A stretch of DNA of 64,000 nt from Breznakibacter sp047600785 (GCA_047600785.1 JASGKH010000002.1:3038001-3102000); one strand, 5' to 3'. Positions 53,804-62,398 are shown, counted from the first letter of the stretch. Notes: generated from the letters alone by a model not told the origin. Translations and numbers: made by a program.

Positions 53804-55684
53804 TCAGGGTTCTACCCAATCACCGTTCTCTTTTATCAGGGCTATAAGCTCGTCCAATGCTTCATTGGTCGGAATATTCCGTTTTACCAGTTCCTTTTGC
53901 TTGAAAAGCGATACTTTGTCCGGGCCCGATCCTACATAACCGTAATCGGCGTCAGCCATCTCGCCGATGCCGTTGACGATGCATCCCATAATCCCTATTT
54001 TCAGGCCTTTTAGGTGCGATGTGCGTTGCTTGATGGTTTCGGTGACATGCTGAAGGGCAAATAAAGTCCGACCACATCCGGGACATGATATGTACTCGGT
54101 TTTTGAGAAACGCACCCGTGATGCTTGCAACAAGCCAAATTGGGCAGAAAGCAGTACTTTTTCATCAATATGCCGGCCGGTAGCAAACACTCCGTCGGCC
54201 ATTCCGTCGAGAAACAATACCCCCAGTTCGGCACCAATGGTTACCTGCAAATCTTCCGCATTTCCCGCTCTGTAATCGCGATGCAACACAATGGGGAAAT
54301 CAATGCCTTTGCCGTGCATTCTCCATATAAAAGCGCGCATTTCGGCCAAAACGTTTGTATGGGTCGACCGGGCCAGAATAACGACCGAACGGCATTCCCT
54401 GAGAAAAGCAATCAATTCGTCCGTTAGATCAGATAAACCGAGCAAAAGAAAAAACGGTTCCGATTTGTCGACGTAGCAGATCTCGGAGATATTGACCAAG
54501 GGATACAACACACTTTGCGTCCCTAATTGCTTGTAAATATCAATCGGGACGATGCAGTTTTTGCCTTTCCCGGCCAATTCCGAGGCCAATCGGGGGACAG
54601 TAGTGAAAAAATAATCGGGGGCATCGGCAACCGACAAGATGGGAGACGACGGATCGGTAACCTCCTGGATCACCACTGGCAAATTGTTCCCTCCAATCTG
54701 GAGAACAGCTTTGGTCTTTAACCGATTGTATTGGTAAGGCGTAAAACCAATCGGTACTACCGGTTCGATATCCGAAACGGACATTGGGTTGAAATGGTTT
54801 ACCAATTTCCGGGCCACGGGTATTTCCAGCTCAGGATCTTCAGTAAGGCTGACCCGGATAGTGTCCCCGATTCCATCGGCCAGCAAAGCACCAATGCCCA
54901 CGGCCGATTTAATTCGCCCATCTTCACCATTGCCGGCTTCCGTTACGCCCAAATGAAGCGGGTAAGCCATCCCCTCGGCCGCCATAGTGGCCACCAGTAA
55001 ACGCACAGTATGTACCATAATGCGTGTATTGCTTGCTTTTATGCTAAGCACGATACGGTGGAAATCCACACTTTGACAAATGCGCAGGTATTCCATACAT
55101 GATTCGACCATTCCTTCGGGCGTGTCGCCAAACCGGCTCATAATGCGATCCGACAGCGATCCATGGTTCACTCCGATGCGGATGGCCGTACCATGTTCTT
55201 TGCAAATCTCCAAAAACGGCAACAATTTTTCTTTAATGATCTCAATCCCCTCCTGCCACGCCTCGTCAGAGCTATCATGTTCCCGGAATTTCTTTGCTCC
55301 CGATGCAAAATTGCCCGGATTGATGCGTACTTTCTCAATGAGTGCGGCCGCAACTTCGGCCGCATTGGGGTTAAAATGAATATCGGCCACCAACGGCCCT
55401 TTGTACCCGTTCAGGCGAAGTTCCGTTCGGATTTGTTCCAGATTGAGGGCTTCGCGCCGTCCTTGGGCAGTGATGCGCACCAATTCACCGCCCGCATCAA
55501 AAATACGCATGGCCTGTTGCACCGTGGCTTCGGTATCCATCGTGCCGGTGGTGGTCATACTTTGCACGCGCACGGGATTGCGGCCGCCAACGGCTGTTTG
55601 TCCTATTTTTACTTCCACGGTTTCGTATCTCGAATAACCAAACAGGCTGTGACAATAGATTTGGGGAATTTTTCCGGTTTTCAT
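53804..55684 (-). CDS. ispG: 4-hydroxy-3-methylbut-2-enyl diphosphate synthase, long form
   Basis: IspG makes HMBPP in the MEP isoprenoid pathway with a [4Fe-4S] cluster. This 626-residue form has the TIM-barrel N-terminal domain (GRNPVRVQSMTTTGTMDTEA), an extra central domain of about 250 residues as in plants and Chlamydia, and the cluster-binding end: CPGCGRTLF and GIMGCIVNGIGEMADADYG. The three Cys and the Glu ligand are all present. The ATG at 55684 fits; the frame extends to 55732. Confidence 0.94.
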   Translation of the reverse strand: MKTGKIPQIYCHSLFGYSRYETVEVKIGQTAVGGRNPVRVQSMTTTGTMDTEATVQQAMRIFDAGGELVRITAQGRREALNLEQIRTELRLNGYKGPLVADIHFNPNAAEVAAALIEKVRINPGNFASGAKKFREHDSSDEAWQEGIEIIKEKLLPFLEICKEHGTAIRIGVNHGSLSDRIMSRFGDTPEGMVESCMEYLRICQSVDFHRIVLSIKASNTRIMVHTVRLLVATMAAEGMAYPLHLGVTEAGNGEDGRIKSAVGIGALLADGIGDTIRVSLTEDPELEIPVARKLVNHFNPMSVSDIEPVVPIGFTPYQYNRLKTKAVLQIGGNNLPVVIQEVTDPSSPILSVADAPDYFFTTVPRLASELAGKGKNCIVPIDIYKQLGTQSVLYPLVNISEICYVDKSEPFFLLLGLSDLTDELIAFLRECRSVVILARSTHTNVLAEMRAFIWRMHGKGIDFPIVLHRDYRAGNAEDLQVTIGAELGVLFLDGMADGVFATGRHIDEKVLLSAQFGLLQASRVRFSKTEYISCPGCGRTLFALQHVTETIKQRTSHLKGLKIGIMGCIVNGIGEMADADYGYVGSGPDKVSLFKQKELVKRNIPTNEALDELIALIKENGDWVEP

Positions 55685-55742
55685 GGGACCGCGATGTAAG
55701 TTTTTTGATTGGAGAAACAATGTAGCCGGCAAGATGTTCGAC

Positions 55743-55781
55743 CAAAAAAGAAAGCCCTGCTAAATGGACAAATAGCAGGGC
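55743..55781 (-). terminator. Terminator after pheS
   Basis: On the minus strand GCCCTGCTA pairs with TAGCAGGGC around a 10-base loop, followed by TTTCTTTTTT. Confidence 0.8.
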
Positions 55782-55802
55782 AATATCTTGCATATCGCTT
55801 GT

Positions 55803-56822
55803 TTAATAAGCAGCTTTGAATTGCTCGAGGAACCGTACGTCATTCTCAAAGAAGTGACGGATGTCCTTTATTTGGTATTTGAGCATGGTAATACGTTCAA
55901 TACCCATGCCAAAAGCAAACCCTGTATATTCTTTGCCATCGATATGGCAGTATTCCAAGACATTGGGATCGACCATGCCGCAACCCAAAATCTCTACCCA
56001 ACCGGTGTGCTTGCACACATTGCACCCTTTTCCGCCACACAGCGAACACGAGATGTCCATCTCTGCCGATGGTTCGGTGAACGGGAAAAACGACGGCCGC
56101 AAACGGATACGGGTATCGGCCCCAAACATTTCCTTGGCAAAATAAAGCAAAGTCTGTTTTAAATCGGCAAACGAAACGTTTTTATCGATGTACAATCCTT
56201 CTACCTGATGAAAGATGCAATGCGCACGTGCCGATATGGCTTCGTTTCGGAACACGCGGCCGGGAAACAGCGCCCGAATGGGGGGCTGTGTTTTTTCCAT
56301 CACACGTATTTGTACCGATGAAGTGTGGGTGCGCAACAAGACGTCGGGATCTTTGGCGATGAAAAAAGTATCCTGCATGTCACGTGCAGGGTGTTCAAGC
56401 GGAAAGTTAAGGGCCGTAAACACATGCCAGTCATCTTCTATCTCAGGCCCTTCTGCCACGGTAAAACCCAGACGGGCAAAAATATCCACGATCTCATTCC
56501 TTACAATCGATAACGGATGGCGTCCTCCCAGCGGAAACGGCGCCCCGGGACGGGTCAGATCGTTTTGTTGTCCCATTTGCGATTGCAGCTCAAACCGCTC
56601 TTTCAACGCATTGATACTTTCGGTCGCCGCATTTTTCAAATCGTTCAACTCTTTGCCCACTGCACGCTTCAGGTCCTTGTCAACCAGCTTGAACTCGTCG
56701 AACAGTAACGTGACAGAACCCTTCTTGCCCAAATATTTGATACGCAATTGTTCGGCTTCGTCGGCATTCTGGGCCGAAAACGCATCGACTTCGACCATCA
56801 ACGATTTTATTCTTTCAAGCAT
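55803..56822 (-). CDS. pheS: Phenylalanyl-tRNA synthetase alpha subunit
   Basis: PheS is the catalytic alpha chain of class IIc PheRS. The 339-residue protein has a coiled-coil N-terminus, motif 2 FHQVEGLYID and the end GFAFGMGIERITMLKYQIKD. A Cys-rich cluster (CSLCGGKGCNVCKHTGWVEI), possibly a zinc site, sits in the middle, as often in Bacteroidota. The ATG at 56822 (MLERIKSLM) fits the family. pheT is not adjacent. Confidence 0.96.
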   Translation of the reverse strand: MLERIKSLMVEVDAFSAQNADEAEQLRIKYLGKKGSVTLLFDEFKLVDKDLKRAVGKELNDLKNAATESINALKERFELQSQMGQQNDLTRPGAPFPLGGRHPLSIVRNEIVDIFARLGFTVAEGPEIEDDWHVFTALNFPLEHPARDMQDTFFIAKDPDVLLRTHTSSVQIRVMEKTQPPIRALFPGRVFRNEAISARAHCIFHQVEGLYIDKNVSFADLKQTLLYFAKEMFGADTRIRLRPSFFPFTEPSAEMDISCSLCGGKGCNVCKHTGWVEILGCGMVDPNVLEYCHIDGKEYTGFAFGMGIERITMLKYQIKDIRHFFENDVRFLEQFKAAY

Positions 56823-56920
56823 GGGATTCACAAGTTTTAAGGCCACAAAATTAATAAAATGGCTTGGCAAACATACATTTTTGCTACAAAAAGCAAATCG
56901 ATAACGACGTACGGCATACG

Positions 56921-56960
56921 AAAAACCCCTTCGCCGTAAACGGGACGGTAAAGGGGTTGC
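56921..56960 (-). terminator. Terminator after the GreA/Rnk-like gene
   Basis: On the minus strand AACCCCTT pairs with AAGGGGTT, enclosing a second inner pairing (ACCGTCCCGTTTACGG region), followed by TTTT. Confidence 0.75.
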
Positions 56961-56963
56961 ATG

Positions 56964-57374
56964 TTAAAGATGATAATCGCCGGCCGATTCGGGCTGGTAT
57001 TCGATGTCCTCGATAAGAATACTGGCTACGCCGCCGGGAACGTTCCATTTTACCACATCTCCTTTTCGGTAGCCCAGTAAAGCGGTCGCAGTGGGCGCGA
57101 AAATGGATATTTTCTTTTCTTTCACGTTGGCCTCTTCGGGGTAAACCAATTGAAAAGTAAACGTCTTTCCATTGTCGAGATATTTGATGCGCACCACCGA
57201 ATGCATGGTCACCACATCGGCCGGTATTTGCGTAGGATCAAGGATTTTTCCTCTCTTGAGCTCGCCTATCAGCGCAAGCGTTTCGGGTTTATTACCGTTG
57301 GCCCCCGGGATGCCTTGTTTGATACGGCTAAGGATTCTTTCCGAATCTAGCGAATTGATGATTAATTGTCCCAT
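56964..57374 (-). CDS. GreA/Rnk-like transcript factor
   Basis: This is a 136-residue protein with a short helical N-terminus and a GreA/GreB C-terminal domain (VVRIKYLDNGKTFTFQLVYPEEA, FAPTATALLGYRKGDVVKWNVPGG). It is too short for a full GreA coiled coil and resembles Rnk-type regulators. Rnk-like proteins interact with RNA polymerase, but the role in Bacteroidota is not settled. It lies between dnaJ and pheS on the same strand, each gene with its own terminator. Confidence 0.85.
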   Translation of the reverse strand: MGQLIINSLDSERILSRIKQGIPGANGNKPETLALIGELKRGKILDPTQIPADVVTMHSVVRIKYLDNGKTFTFQLVYPEEANVKEKKISIFAPTATALLGYRKGDVVKWNVPGGVASILIEDIEYQPESAGDYHL

Positions 57375-57403
57375 TTTGTAGATTTTAAAGGTGATATAAA
57401 ATA

Positions 57404-57431
57404 AAAGAGCCCGGTGTCGCCGGGCTCTTGA
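57404..57431 (-). terminator. Terminator after dnaJ
   Basis: On the minus strand AAGAGCCCGG pairs with CCGGGCTCTT, loop CGACA, followed by TTATTTTAT. Confidence 0.85.
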
Positions 57432-57451
57432 TCAAGTTTGGCGAATAAAAT

Positions 57452-58609
57452 TCAATCGAACATGTTGCGCATACGGCTAAAGAAACTTCCTTCTTCAGCT
57501 CCGGCCACGGGTGTAAACGACGATGATTCTTTCAGCTTTTCAACCAGTTTGCGGTCGTCTTTCGAAAGATCTTTGGGAATATACACGTTAATGCGTACCA
57601 ACAGGTCACCCTTTCCATAACTGTTCACCTCGGGCAACCCTTTGCCCCTTAAGCGCAAAATCCGTCCCGGCTGCGTACCCGGGTCGATTTTTACCTTCAC
57701 TTTTCCCTCAATGGTAGGTATTTCAACGGGTGCCCCCAAAATAGCATCGGGCACGCTTAAATACAGATTATAAATCAAATCGTTGCCTTCGCGCATCAGC
57801 TCGGGGTGCTTTTCCTCTTCAATCACCACCAGCAAATCGCCGTTGATTCCTCCGCGCCGGGCAGCATTGCCACGACCCGATACCGAAAGTTGCATCCCCT
57901 CTTCCACACCTGCGGGAATGTTGATGGAGATTACCTCGTCGTCCCTCACAATGCCTTCACCGGCACAGTGGACACACTTGTTGGTGATGATTTTTCCTTC
58001 GCCCTCGCAGGTAGGACAGGTACTCGTGGTTTGCATTTGTCCCAGAATGGTGTTCGAGATACGGGTGACCTGCCCGCTGCCCCTACAGGTTGAACAGGTA
58101 CTGTAACTCGACCCGTCGGCCGCACCGGTACCGTTACAATGCTTGCATTCCACATATTTCTTTACTTTGAGCTTCTTCTCCACGCCATTGGCAACTTCGT
58201 TCAGGTCAAGCTTCACTTTTACCCTGAGGTTGGTGCCTTTGTTTACCCGTCGGCCGCCACGTGTTTGCCCGCCAAAGCCTCCGAACCCGCTAAAGCCTCC
58301 AAAGCCACCGAAAATATCACCAAAGTGCGAAAATATATCGTCCATGCTCATGCCACCGCCACCAAAGCCGCCCCCGGCCGCCCCACCGACACCGGCATGA
58401 CCAAATTGGTCGTAACGTTTTTTCTTTTCGGGGTTGCTAAGCACTTCGTACGCCTCGGCCGCTTCCTTGAACTTCTCTTCAGCCGCCTTGTCGCCCGGAT
58501 TTTTATCGGGGTGATACTGGATGGCCTTTTTGCGGTAAGCTTTTTTTATCTCCTCGGGCGACGCACTTTTCGACACCTCAAGTATTTCGTAATAATCTCT
58601 TTTCGACAT
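57452..58609 (-). CDS. dnaJ: Chaperone DnaJ
   Basis: DnaJ stimulates the ATPase of DnaK and delivers clients. The 385-residue protein has the J domain with HPDKNPGD, a Gly/Phe-rich linker (FGGGGMSMDDIFSHFGDIF), four CxxCxGxG zinc motifs (CKHCNGTG, CSTCRGSG, CPTCEGEG, CVHCAGEG) and the C-terminal domain. It starts 13 bp after grpE, so grpE-dnaJ form an operon. Confidence 0.98.
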   Translation of the reverse strand: MSKRDYYEILEVSKSASPEEIKKAYRKKAIQYHPDKNPGDKAAEEKFKEAAEAYEVLSNPEKKKRYDQFGHAGVGGAAGGGFGGGGMSMDDIFSHFGDIFGGFGGFSGFGGFGGQTRGGRRVNKGTNLRVKVKLDLNEVANGVEKKLKVKKYVECKHCNGTGAADGSSYSTCSTCRGSGQVTRISNTILGQMQTTSTCPTCEGEGKIITNKCVHCAGEGIVRDDEVISINIPAGVEEGMQLSVSGRGNAARRGGINGDLLVVIEEEKHPELMREGNDLIYNLYLSVPDAILGAPVEIPTIEGKVKVKIDPGTQPGRILRLRGKGLPEVNSYGKGDLLVRINVYIPKDLSKDDRKLVEKLKESSSFTPVAGAEEGSFFSRMRNMFD

Positions 58610-58622
58610 GGTTGTGTGTTTG

Positions 58623-59235
58623 TTAAATACCTACTACCACTTTCGAGAACCTGATGACTTTGTCATTGAGCAGGTACCCTTTTTCCACGCAATCGATCAC
58701 TTTGCCCTTCATCTCTTGCGTGGCAGGTATCTGGGTAATGGCTTCATGCAAGTCGGTATCAAAACTTTTTTCTTTGGCCTCGATTTCCTTAATGCCTTGC
58801 GCGACCAAAAAATCTTTGAATTTATTATAAATCAACCCGACGCCTTCTTTCACTGCATTAAGGTCTTTGGCATCTTCCAAATGGGCCAATGCACGTTCAA
58901 AGTCGTCCACCACCGGAAGGATGCTTTTAAGGATTCCTTCGCCGGCCGATTTTGTCAACTCCATTTTTTCCTTCAGCGTCCGCTTCCGGAAATTGTTCGA
59001 ACTCGGCCGAAAGCCTTAAATGTTTATCGTTAAGATCAGCAATTTTTTGGTTGAGCTCGTTCAGGGTAGCTCCAAAATTAGCCTGTTCCTTCTGGGTTTC
59101 TTCCGCAATCTGTTGTTCCCCGGCCATTGGATCCCCGTCAGCTGTCCCTGCAATCGGTTGTTCTGTCATGGAATCCGATGCATTGTCGGCCATTTCTTCA
59201 TCTTTGGTCGTGTCGTGATGCGATTTCTTACTCAT
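58623..59235 (-). pseudogene. grpE: Nucleotide exchange factor GrpE, frameshifted
   Basis: GrpE is the DnaK nucleotide exchange factor. The first part (from ATG 59235, MSKKSHHD) has an acidic tail and a coiled coil ending LRLSAEFEQF, then runs out of frame. The rest begins KMELTKSAGEGILKSILPVVDDF in the other frame and ends KVIRFSKVVVGI at 58623. Deleting one base of the AAA at 58990-58992 (TTT on the coding strand) gives AEFEQFRKRTLKEKMELT, the conserved GrpE stretch, and a 203-residue protein. GrpE is nearly indispensable and sits in an intact operon with dnaJ, so a sequencing indel is more likely than a real loss. Confidence 0.88.
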
Positions 59236-59268
59236 ATGTGATTGTTTTATTAGCTATTTATTGGCGCG

Positions 59269-59276
59269 CAAAGATA
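59269..59276 (-). promoter_or_regulatory. -7 box for grpE-dnaJ
   Basis: On the minus strand TATCTTTG, a perfect TAnnTTTG, 33 bp upstream of the grpE ATG. I see no CIRCE-type repeat near it. Confidence 0.6.
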
Positions 59277-59340
59277 TGCAATTATTTTGCCATTGCTTTG
59301 GCGGCGACATTTTGGCAGCTAGCATATAATTGGGACACAT

Positions 59341-59372
59341 AAAAAAAGGACAAGCTTGCACTTGTCCTTTTG
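59341..59372 (-). terminator. Terminator after the TlpA-like gene
   Basis: On the minus strand AAAAGGACAAG pairs with CTTGTCCTTTT around a short loop, followed by T. Confidence 0.8.
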
Positions 59373-59391
59373 GAATGTCAAGTGTTAATAG

Positions 59392-59904
59392 TTATTTCTG
59401 GTATTTTTGGAGCTCGGCTAACAATACTGCACCGCGCAGGTTTTTGGCCAAGATAATCCCGTTGCCGTCGATCAAATAATTGGTAGGTATAGAATTAACC
59501 CCGTAGAGTTTAGCCGGTTGGCTTTGCCATCCGCCCAAATCGCTTACGTGATATTCCCAAGTAAGTTTATCGGCGGCAATAGCATTCACCCAAGCCTCTT
59601 TGTTTTTATCAAGCGACACGCTATAAACCGTAAAGCCCTTGCCTTGTTTGAACTGCCTGTCTTTAAACGTTTGGTAGGCAGCAACCACGTTGGGGTTTTC
59701 GACACGGCACGGGCCACACCAACTGGCCCAGAAATCGATAAGTACCAGCTTCCCCTTCAGCGACGACAGGGCAATGGTTTGGCCCGTAGGAGATTGAAAG
59801 GACAGTTCCGGAGCCTTCTGCCCGATTTCAAAGCCCACGACTGTTTGTGAATAGACCGAAGCTGATAATACAAATACCAGCAAAAAATATGTTATTCGTT
59901 TCAT
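59392..59904 (-). CDS. TlpA-like thiol-disulfide oxidoreductase
   Basis: This is a 170-residue periplasmic protein with a signal peptide (MKRITYFLLVFVLSASVYSQ) and a thioredoxin domain with active site WASWCGPCRVE (CxxC at about residues 65-68). The cis-Pro loop lies in NSIPTNYLID. TlpA/ResA-type proteins reduce disulfides in the periplasm. The ATG at 59904 fits the signal peptide. A Cys-less paralogue lies 210 bp upstream on the same strand. Confidence 0.92.
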   Translation of the reverse strand: MKRITYFLLVFVLSASVYSQTVVGFEIGQKAPELSFQSPTGQTIALSSLKGKLVLIDFWASWCGPCRVENPNVVAAYQTFKDRQFKQGKGFTVYSVSLDKNKEAWVNAIAADKLTWEYHVSDLGGWQSQPAKLYGVNSIPTNYLIDGNGIILAKNLRGAVLLAELQKYQK

Positions 59905-60046
59905 TTGTTCTAAAAAATCTGTACTACAAGTTTGATGCCCTTTCACTTAGTTCAAACGAAGAACCGTTTTTATCGCTAGAAACATCCATGCTTCCGTGGC
60001 AGAAAACTACGGTATAAGTTACATGGCAAATAGAAACAATGCATAA

Positions 60047-60084
60047 AAAATAACCGTCTGTACCGCATCGCACGGTACAGACGG
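60047..60084 (-). terminator. Terminator after the Cys-less thioredoxin-like gene
   Basis: On the minus strand ACCGTCTGTACC pairs with GGTACAGACGGT around a short loop, followed by TATTTTTTA. Confidence 0.8.
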
Positions 60085-60114
60085 TCGAATTTAATAATTT
60101 TCCTTGGAAATTGA

Positions 60115-60645
60115 TCACCCTCTTTTTAATCTTTCGAGGGCCTTTGTAATTTGATCAATAGAACCTGATACGGCCACAATGCGGCCATCGCCATCAATCA
60201 AATATTTTGTCAATTCCTTGGCTTCAAAAGCCTTGACAATTTCCGATCCGCGACCGTTAAAATCGCAAATGTGGTAAGGATATTCCAACTGATCGGCTTC
60301 AATGGCCCTGTTCAATGGGGTTTTAAAGCGATCCAGCGAAATGCTTACGATGGTAAATCCGTTGCCGTTCAGAAACGGCTTGTCACCGTAAGACTCAAGG
60401 AGGTAGCCTTTGGCATGGTTCTCTACCCTCGACGAAGCATCGTACGATGCCCAAAAGTCGATAAGTACCATTTTGCCCTTCACGGCCTCCAGATTGAAAT
60501 AACTTCCGTTAAGCAAGGTGGTTCTGATCTCGGGAGCTTTTTTCCCAATGGTCAAACCCGTTTCCGGGGCCTTGTTATCGTTAATCAACGACAAGAAACC
60601 AACGCTTACCAAAACAAAAGCTACGGTCATCTTTAATAGTCTCAT
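60115..60645 (-). CDS. TlpA-like thioredoxin-fold protein without active-site cysteines
   Basis: This is a 176-residue protein with an N-terminal hydrophobic segment (MRLLKMTVAFVLVSVGFLSL) and a thioredoxin fold whose active site reads WASYDASSRVE, where the paralogue next door has WASWCGPCRVE. Both Cys are lost. The cis-Pro loop is also gone (ELTKYLIDGDG in place of a SIPTNYLIDGNG-like loop). The shared DFWAS, SISLD and YLIDGDG stretches show common origin. A redox role is excluded as written; binding or scaffolding is possible. Confidence 0.85.
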   Translation of the reverse strand: MRLLKMTVAFVLVSVGFLSLINDNKAPETGLTIGKKAPEIRTTLLNGSYFNLEAVKGKMVLIDFWASYDASSRVENHAKGYLLESYGDKPFLNGNGFTIVSISLDRFKTPLNRAIEADQLEYPYHICDFNGRGSEIVKAFEAKELTKYLIDGDGRIVAVSGSIDQITKALERLKRG

Positions 60646-61043
60646 TCTGTTTATTTTGGTGAAACATACCGCCTCAAAGTTCCATATTTTAAATGGGCGG
60701 TTCCTCTATTTTTAGACGAAACGATGTTTTCGATTGACCAAGTTGTAAATTGGGGCTGCAAATATATGCTTTAAAACCTAAAAAAAGCACCTTTAGAGGG
60801 TTGTAAAAGTCGAAATAAATGTTAAATTACATCCGATATGACACATAATAATTTGATTACAAGCATATTAAACCTAATTTCCACAACAACAAGCAAATGA
60901 TCAAAAGTTCCAAAAGGATCATTCTTGCCAAACCAGAACACGACAAAAGATCCCTATACCCTTGTACTCTTTTTCCTGCACATTCGACGTCCAAAGGATG
61001 TGGAATGTGCCCAATCTCAAAAATAAAGAGGACTTAATATCAA
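60646..61043. other. Intergenic stretch with a -7 box and a hairpin
   Basis: On the minus strand TATATTTG at 60759-60766 matches the -7 consensus and probably serves the Cys-less thioredoxin-like gene with a leader of about 110 bases. A 33-base hairpin lies at 60978-61010, 34 bp beyond the murA stop. Nothing else is evident. Confidence 0.5.
60978..61010. repeat. Near-perfect 15-bp hairpin downstream of murA
   Basis: GCACATTC (60978-60985) pairs with GAATGTGC (61003-61010), and ACGTCC with GGATGT inside, with loop AAA, one G-G mismatch and one wobble pair. There is no T run after it on either strand, so it is not a canonical terminator. Confidence 0.6.
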
Positions 61044-62348
61044 TTAAACCCTTTTTATGTTTGCACCGATCTGGTTTAACCGGAGGTCAATTTGCTCGTA
61101 TCCCCTATCAATCTGTTCGATGTTATGGATCACGCTCTTCCCTTGCGCCGAAAGAGCCGCGATAAGTAGTGCCACCCCGGCGCGGATGTCGGGACTTGTC
61201 ATTACGGAAGCTCTAAGCGGTGTCTCCTTGTTCAGGCCGATCACGGTAGCGCGGTGTGGATCGCAGAGGATAATGCGCGCACCCATGTCGATCAGCTTAT
61301 CGACGAAAAACAAACGGCTCTCGAACATTTTCTGATGGATGAGCACACTCCCCCTTGCCTGTGTCGCCACGACCAGGAACACGCTCAAGAGGTCGGGTGT
61401 AAGCCCCGGCCAGGGAGCATCGGCAATGGTCATGATGCTGCCATCAATAAAAGTATCAATTTCATAAACGCTTTGAGCCGGAATAAAAATATCGTCGTTC
61501 CGGAATTCCATCTGGATGCCCAGGCGGCTAAACGCAAGCGGAATGATCCCCAGCTCGTCGATGCGGCAATCTTTAATGGTAATTTCGGAACCCGTCATGG
61601 CTGCCAAGCCGATAAAACTACCAATCTCAATCATGTCGGGCAGAATGGTATGCCCACATCCTTTCAGTTCCGATACACCCTGTATGGTCAACAGGTTCGA
61701 CCCGATGCCCGCAATCGACGCCCCCATGGCATTAAGCATCTTGCAAAGTTGCTGCACATAAGGTTCACATGCCGCATTGTAAATGGTGGTGGTACCGGGC
61801 GTGAGGGCAGCTGCCATCACAATGTTGGCGGTACCGGTTACCGACGCCTCATCCAAGAGCATATAGGTCCCCTTGAGATTGCTGGCTTCCACAGTATAAA
61901 AAATCTCATCGGAGTTGAACACAAACCGGGCACCAAGTTTTTCGAACCCATAAAAATGGGTGTCGAGCCTACGACGACCTATTTTATCGCCCCCGGGTTT
62001 CGGAAAGTAAGCTTTCCCGAATCTGGCAAGGAGAGGGCCCATGATCATAATGGAACCACGAAGCGACGACGCACGTTTTTTAAAGTCGGACGATTGCAAA
62101 TAGGTCAAATCCACATTGTGAGCCCTGAACGTACAGGTATGCCTATCCGTACGGTTGGTCTCAACCCCCAGCTGACCAAGCAGATCTATCAGGTTGTTTA
62201 CATCCAGGATGTCGGGAATATTACGGATGACCACCAGCTCTTTGGTCATCAACACGGCACATATTACCTGCAATGCCTCGTTTTTGGCACCTTGGGGTAC
62301 AAGCTCCCCTTTCAGGAACCTCCCGCCCTCTATCTCAAAACTGTTCAT
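61044..62348 (-). CDS. murA: UDP-N-acetylglucosamine enolpyruvyl transferase, Asp variant
   Basis: MurA adds enolpyruvate to UDP-GlcNAc in the first committed step of peptidoglycan synthesis. The 434-residue protein has PQGAKNEALQVICA (catalytic Lys-Asn at 22-23) and the loop FPKPGGDKIGRRRLDTHF, where Asp121 replaces the Cys targeted by fosfomycin. The end EQIDRGYEQIDLRLNQIGA is typical. It is 51 bp downstream of the DUF4290 gene. Confidence 0.97.
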   Translation of the reverse strand: MNSFEIEGGRFLKGELVPQGAKNEALQVICAVLMTKELVVIRNIPDILDVNNLIDLLGQLGVETNRTDRHTCTFRAHNVDLTYLQSSDFKKRASSLRGSIMIMGPLLARFGKAYFPKPGGDKIGRRRLDTHFYGFEKLGARFVFNSDEIFYTVEASNLKGTYMLLDEASVTGTANIVMAAALTPGTTTIYNAACEPYVQQLCKMLNAMGASIAGIGSNLLTIQGVSELKGCGHTILPDMIEIGSFIGLAAMTGSEITIKDCRIDELGIIPLAFSRLGIQMEFRNDDIFIPAQSVYEIDTFIDGSIMTIADAPWPGLTPDLLSVFLVVATQARGSVLIHQKMFESRLFFVDKLIDMGARIILCDPHRATVIGLNKETPLRASVMTSPDIRAGVALLIAALSAQGKSVIHNIEQIDRGYEQIDLRLNQIGANIKRV

Positions 62349-62398
62349 AAAATGTAGGGAATGACTTGGCGCGTACTCAAGCCTTGTGTGTTTGATGT

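Noticed and set aside
61254..61300. DnaA-like or other regulatory signal inside murA
   Set aside because: Within a conserved coding sequence and without any matching arrangement.
61254..62357. 367-codon plus-strand frame opposite murA
   Set aside because: It is antisense to an intact MurA with all catalytic motifs.
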